From positions 536,323 through 598,322 of the forward strand of contig RPFO01000312.1 of NCBI GenBank assembly GCA_009746045.1: DNA of 62,000 nucleotides. The letters run 5' to 3'. Shown here piece by piece: positions 61,714-62,000 of the stretch (position 1 is the first letter of the stretch; each line of letters starts with the position of its first letter). Made by a program: the position numbers and the translations under genes. The notes under the pieces are model-generated. The model saw only the letters and a program-made list of their open reading frames with translations, ran no database searches and was not told where the DNA came from. The DNA is from Mesostigma viride (Eukaryota > Streptophyta > Mesostigmatophyceae > Mesostigmatales > Mesostigmataceae).

Positions 61714-62000
61714 ATAGACCGTGGCCATGTACATGTACGCCTCCTAGAGGCACTATCTCAGCTAAGCCCTGCGCTTTATTTAATCATGTACATGTGTGCC
61801 TATGATGTGCCACACTCCAGACGATGCCTAGCCTTATTTAGTAATGTTGTGCCCATGCAGGGAGTCACTCTCTGCTGAGAAGCCATGCCATAGCTCTTGT
61901 ATAGCCATGATGATCTTCCCCCTCACAGGCATGCTCCCCCCCTTACCCGGGCATAGCGTGATAGACCATGAGGGTGCGGGTGCCCTGGTGCACCTAGAGC
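61714..62000 (+). repeat. 3' flank of the intact ORF1
   Basis: Matches 52855-53090 (UTR) closely, including GTGCCCATGCAGGGAGT and CCCTGGTGCACCTAGAGC, and runs off the window. Confidence 0.8.

Overview
The window is nuclear DNA of a eukaryote, most likely a green alga. Genes are split by GT-AG introns with GTGAGT-type donors, exons are GC-rich, and the encoded proteins read like green-lineage enzymes: a plant-type ethanolamine-phosphate cytidylyltransferase with an N-terminal membrane segment, an SGNH esterase of the IAH1 type and a GT29 glycosyltransferase. Long simple repeats and many nested transposons suggest a large, repeat-rich genome such as that of a scaly prasinophyte. That genus-level idea is inference only.

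Layout. 1-5.9 kb: LINE debris, then an 18-bp minisatellite split by a small hAT-like MITE. 5.9-18.4 kb: a head-to-head pair, PECT (minus, 8 exons) and an IAH1-like esterase (plus, 6 exons), sharing about 0.9 kb of upstream DNA; their introns are packed with G-rich, C-rich and CT repeats. 18.4-23.8 kb: a cluster of 5'-truncated LINEs. 23.8-24.9 kb: a single-exon ComB-like phosphosulfolactate phosphatase. 25.45-25.61 kb: a 158-bp hairpin.

26.1-37.7 kb is a three-level nest. A 10.4-kb Mutator-like element (MULE-1, TIRs of about 210 bp, 9-bp TSD) sits in a hAT-type MITE (8-bp TSD), which sits at the edge of a TA-flanked MITE. MULE-1 carries a multi-exon transposase broken by three frameshifts and a small 5-exon gene for a membrane-anchored protein I do not recognise. 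37.7-41.7 kb: repeats and a gag-like open frame. 41.8-48.2 kb: a GT29 gene (minus, about 12 exons) with a 262-bp near-perfect palindrome in intron 2. 49.0-49.7 kb: a second, uninterrupted copy of the hAT MITE. 50.2-56.2 kb: MULE-2, a 6-kb element without transposase that keeps a decayed copy of the first exon of MULE-1's accessory gene. 57.8-59.5 kb: two tandem arrays. 60.3-61.7 kb: an intact L1-type ORF1.

The host genes are not an operon. PECT makes CDP-ethanolamine for phosphatidylethanolamine; the GT29 enzyme is a Golgi-type transferase that in this lineage may handle Kdo-like keto-sugar acids; ComB acts on sulfonates. Many of the longest open frames are tandem repeats whose unit length is a multiple of three (or whose three frames are all open) and are not genes.
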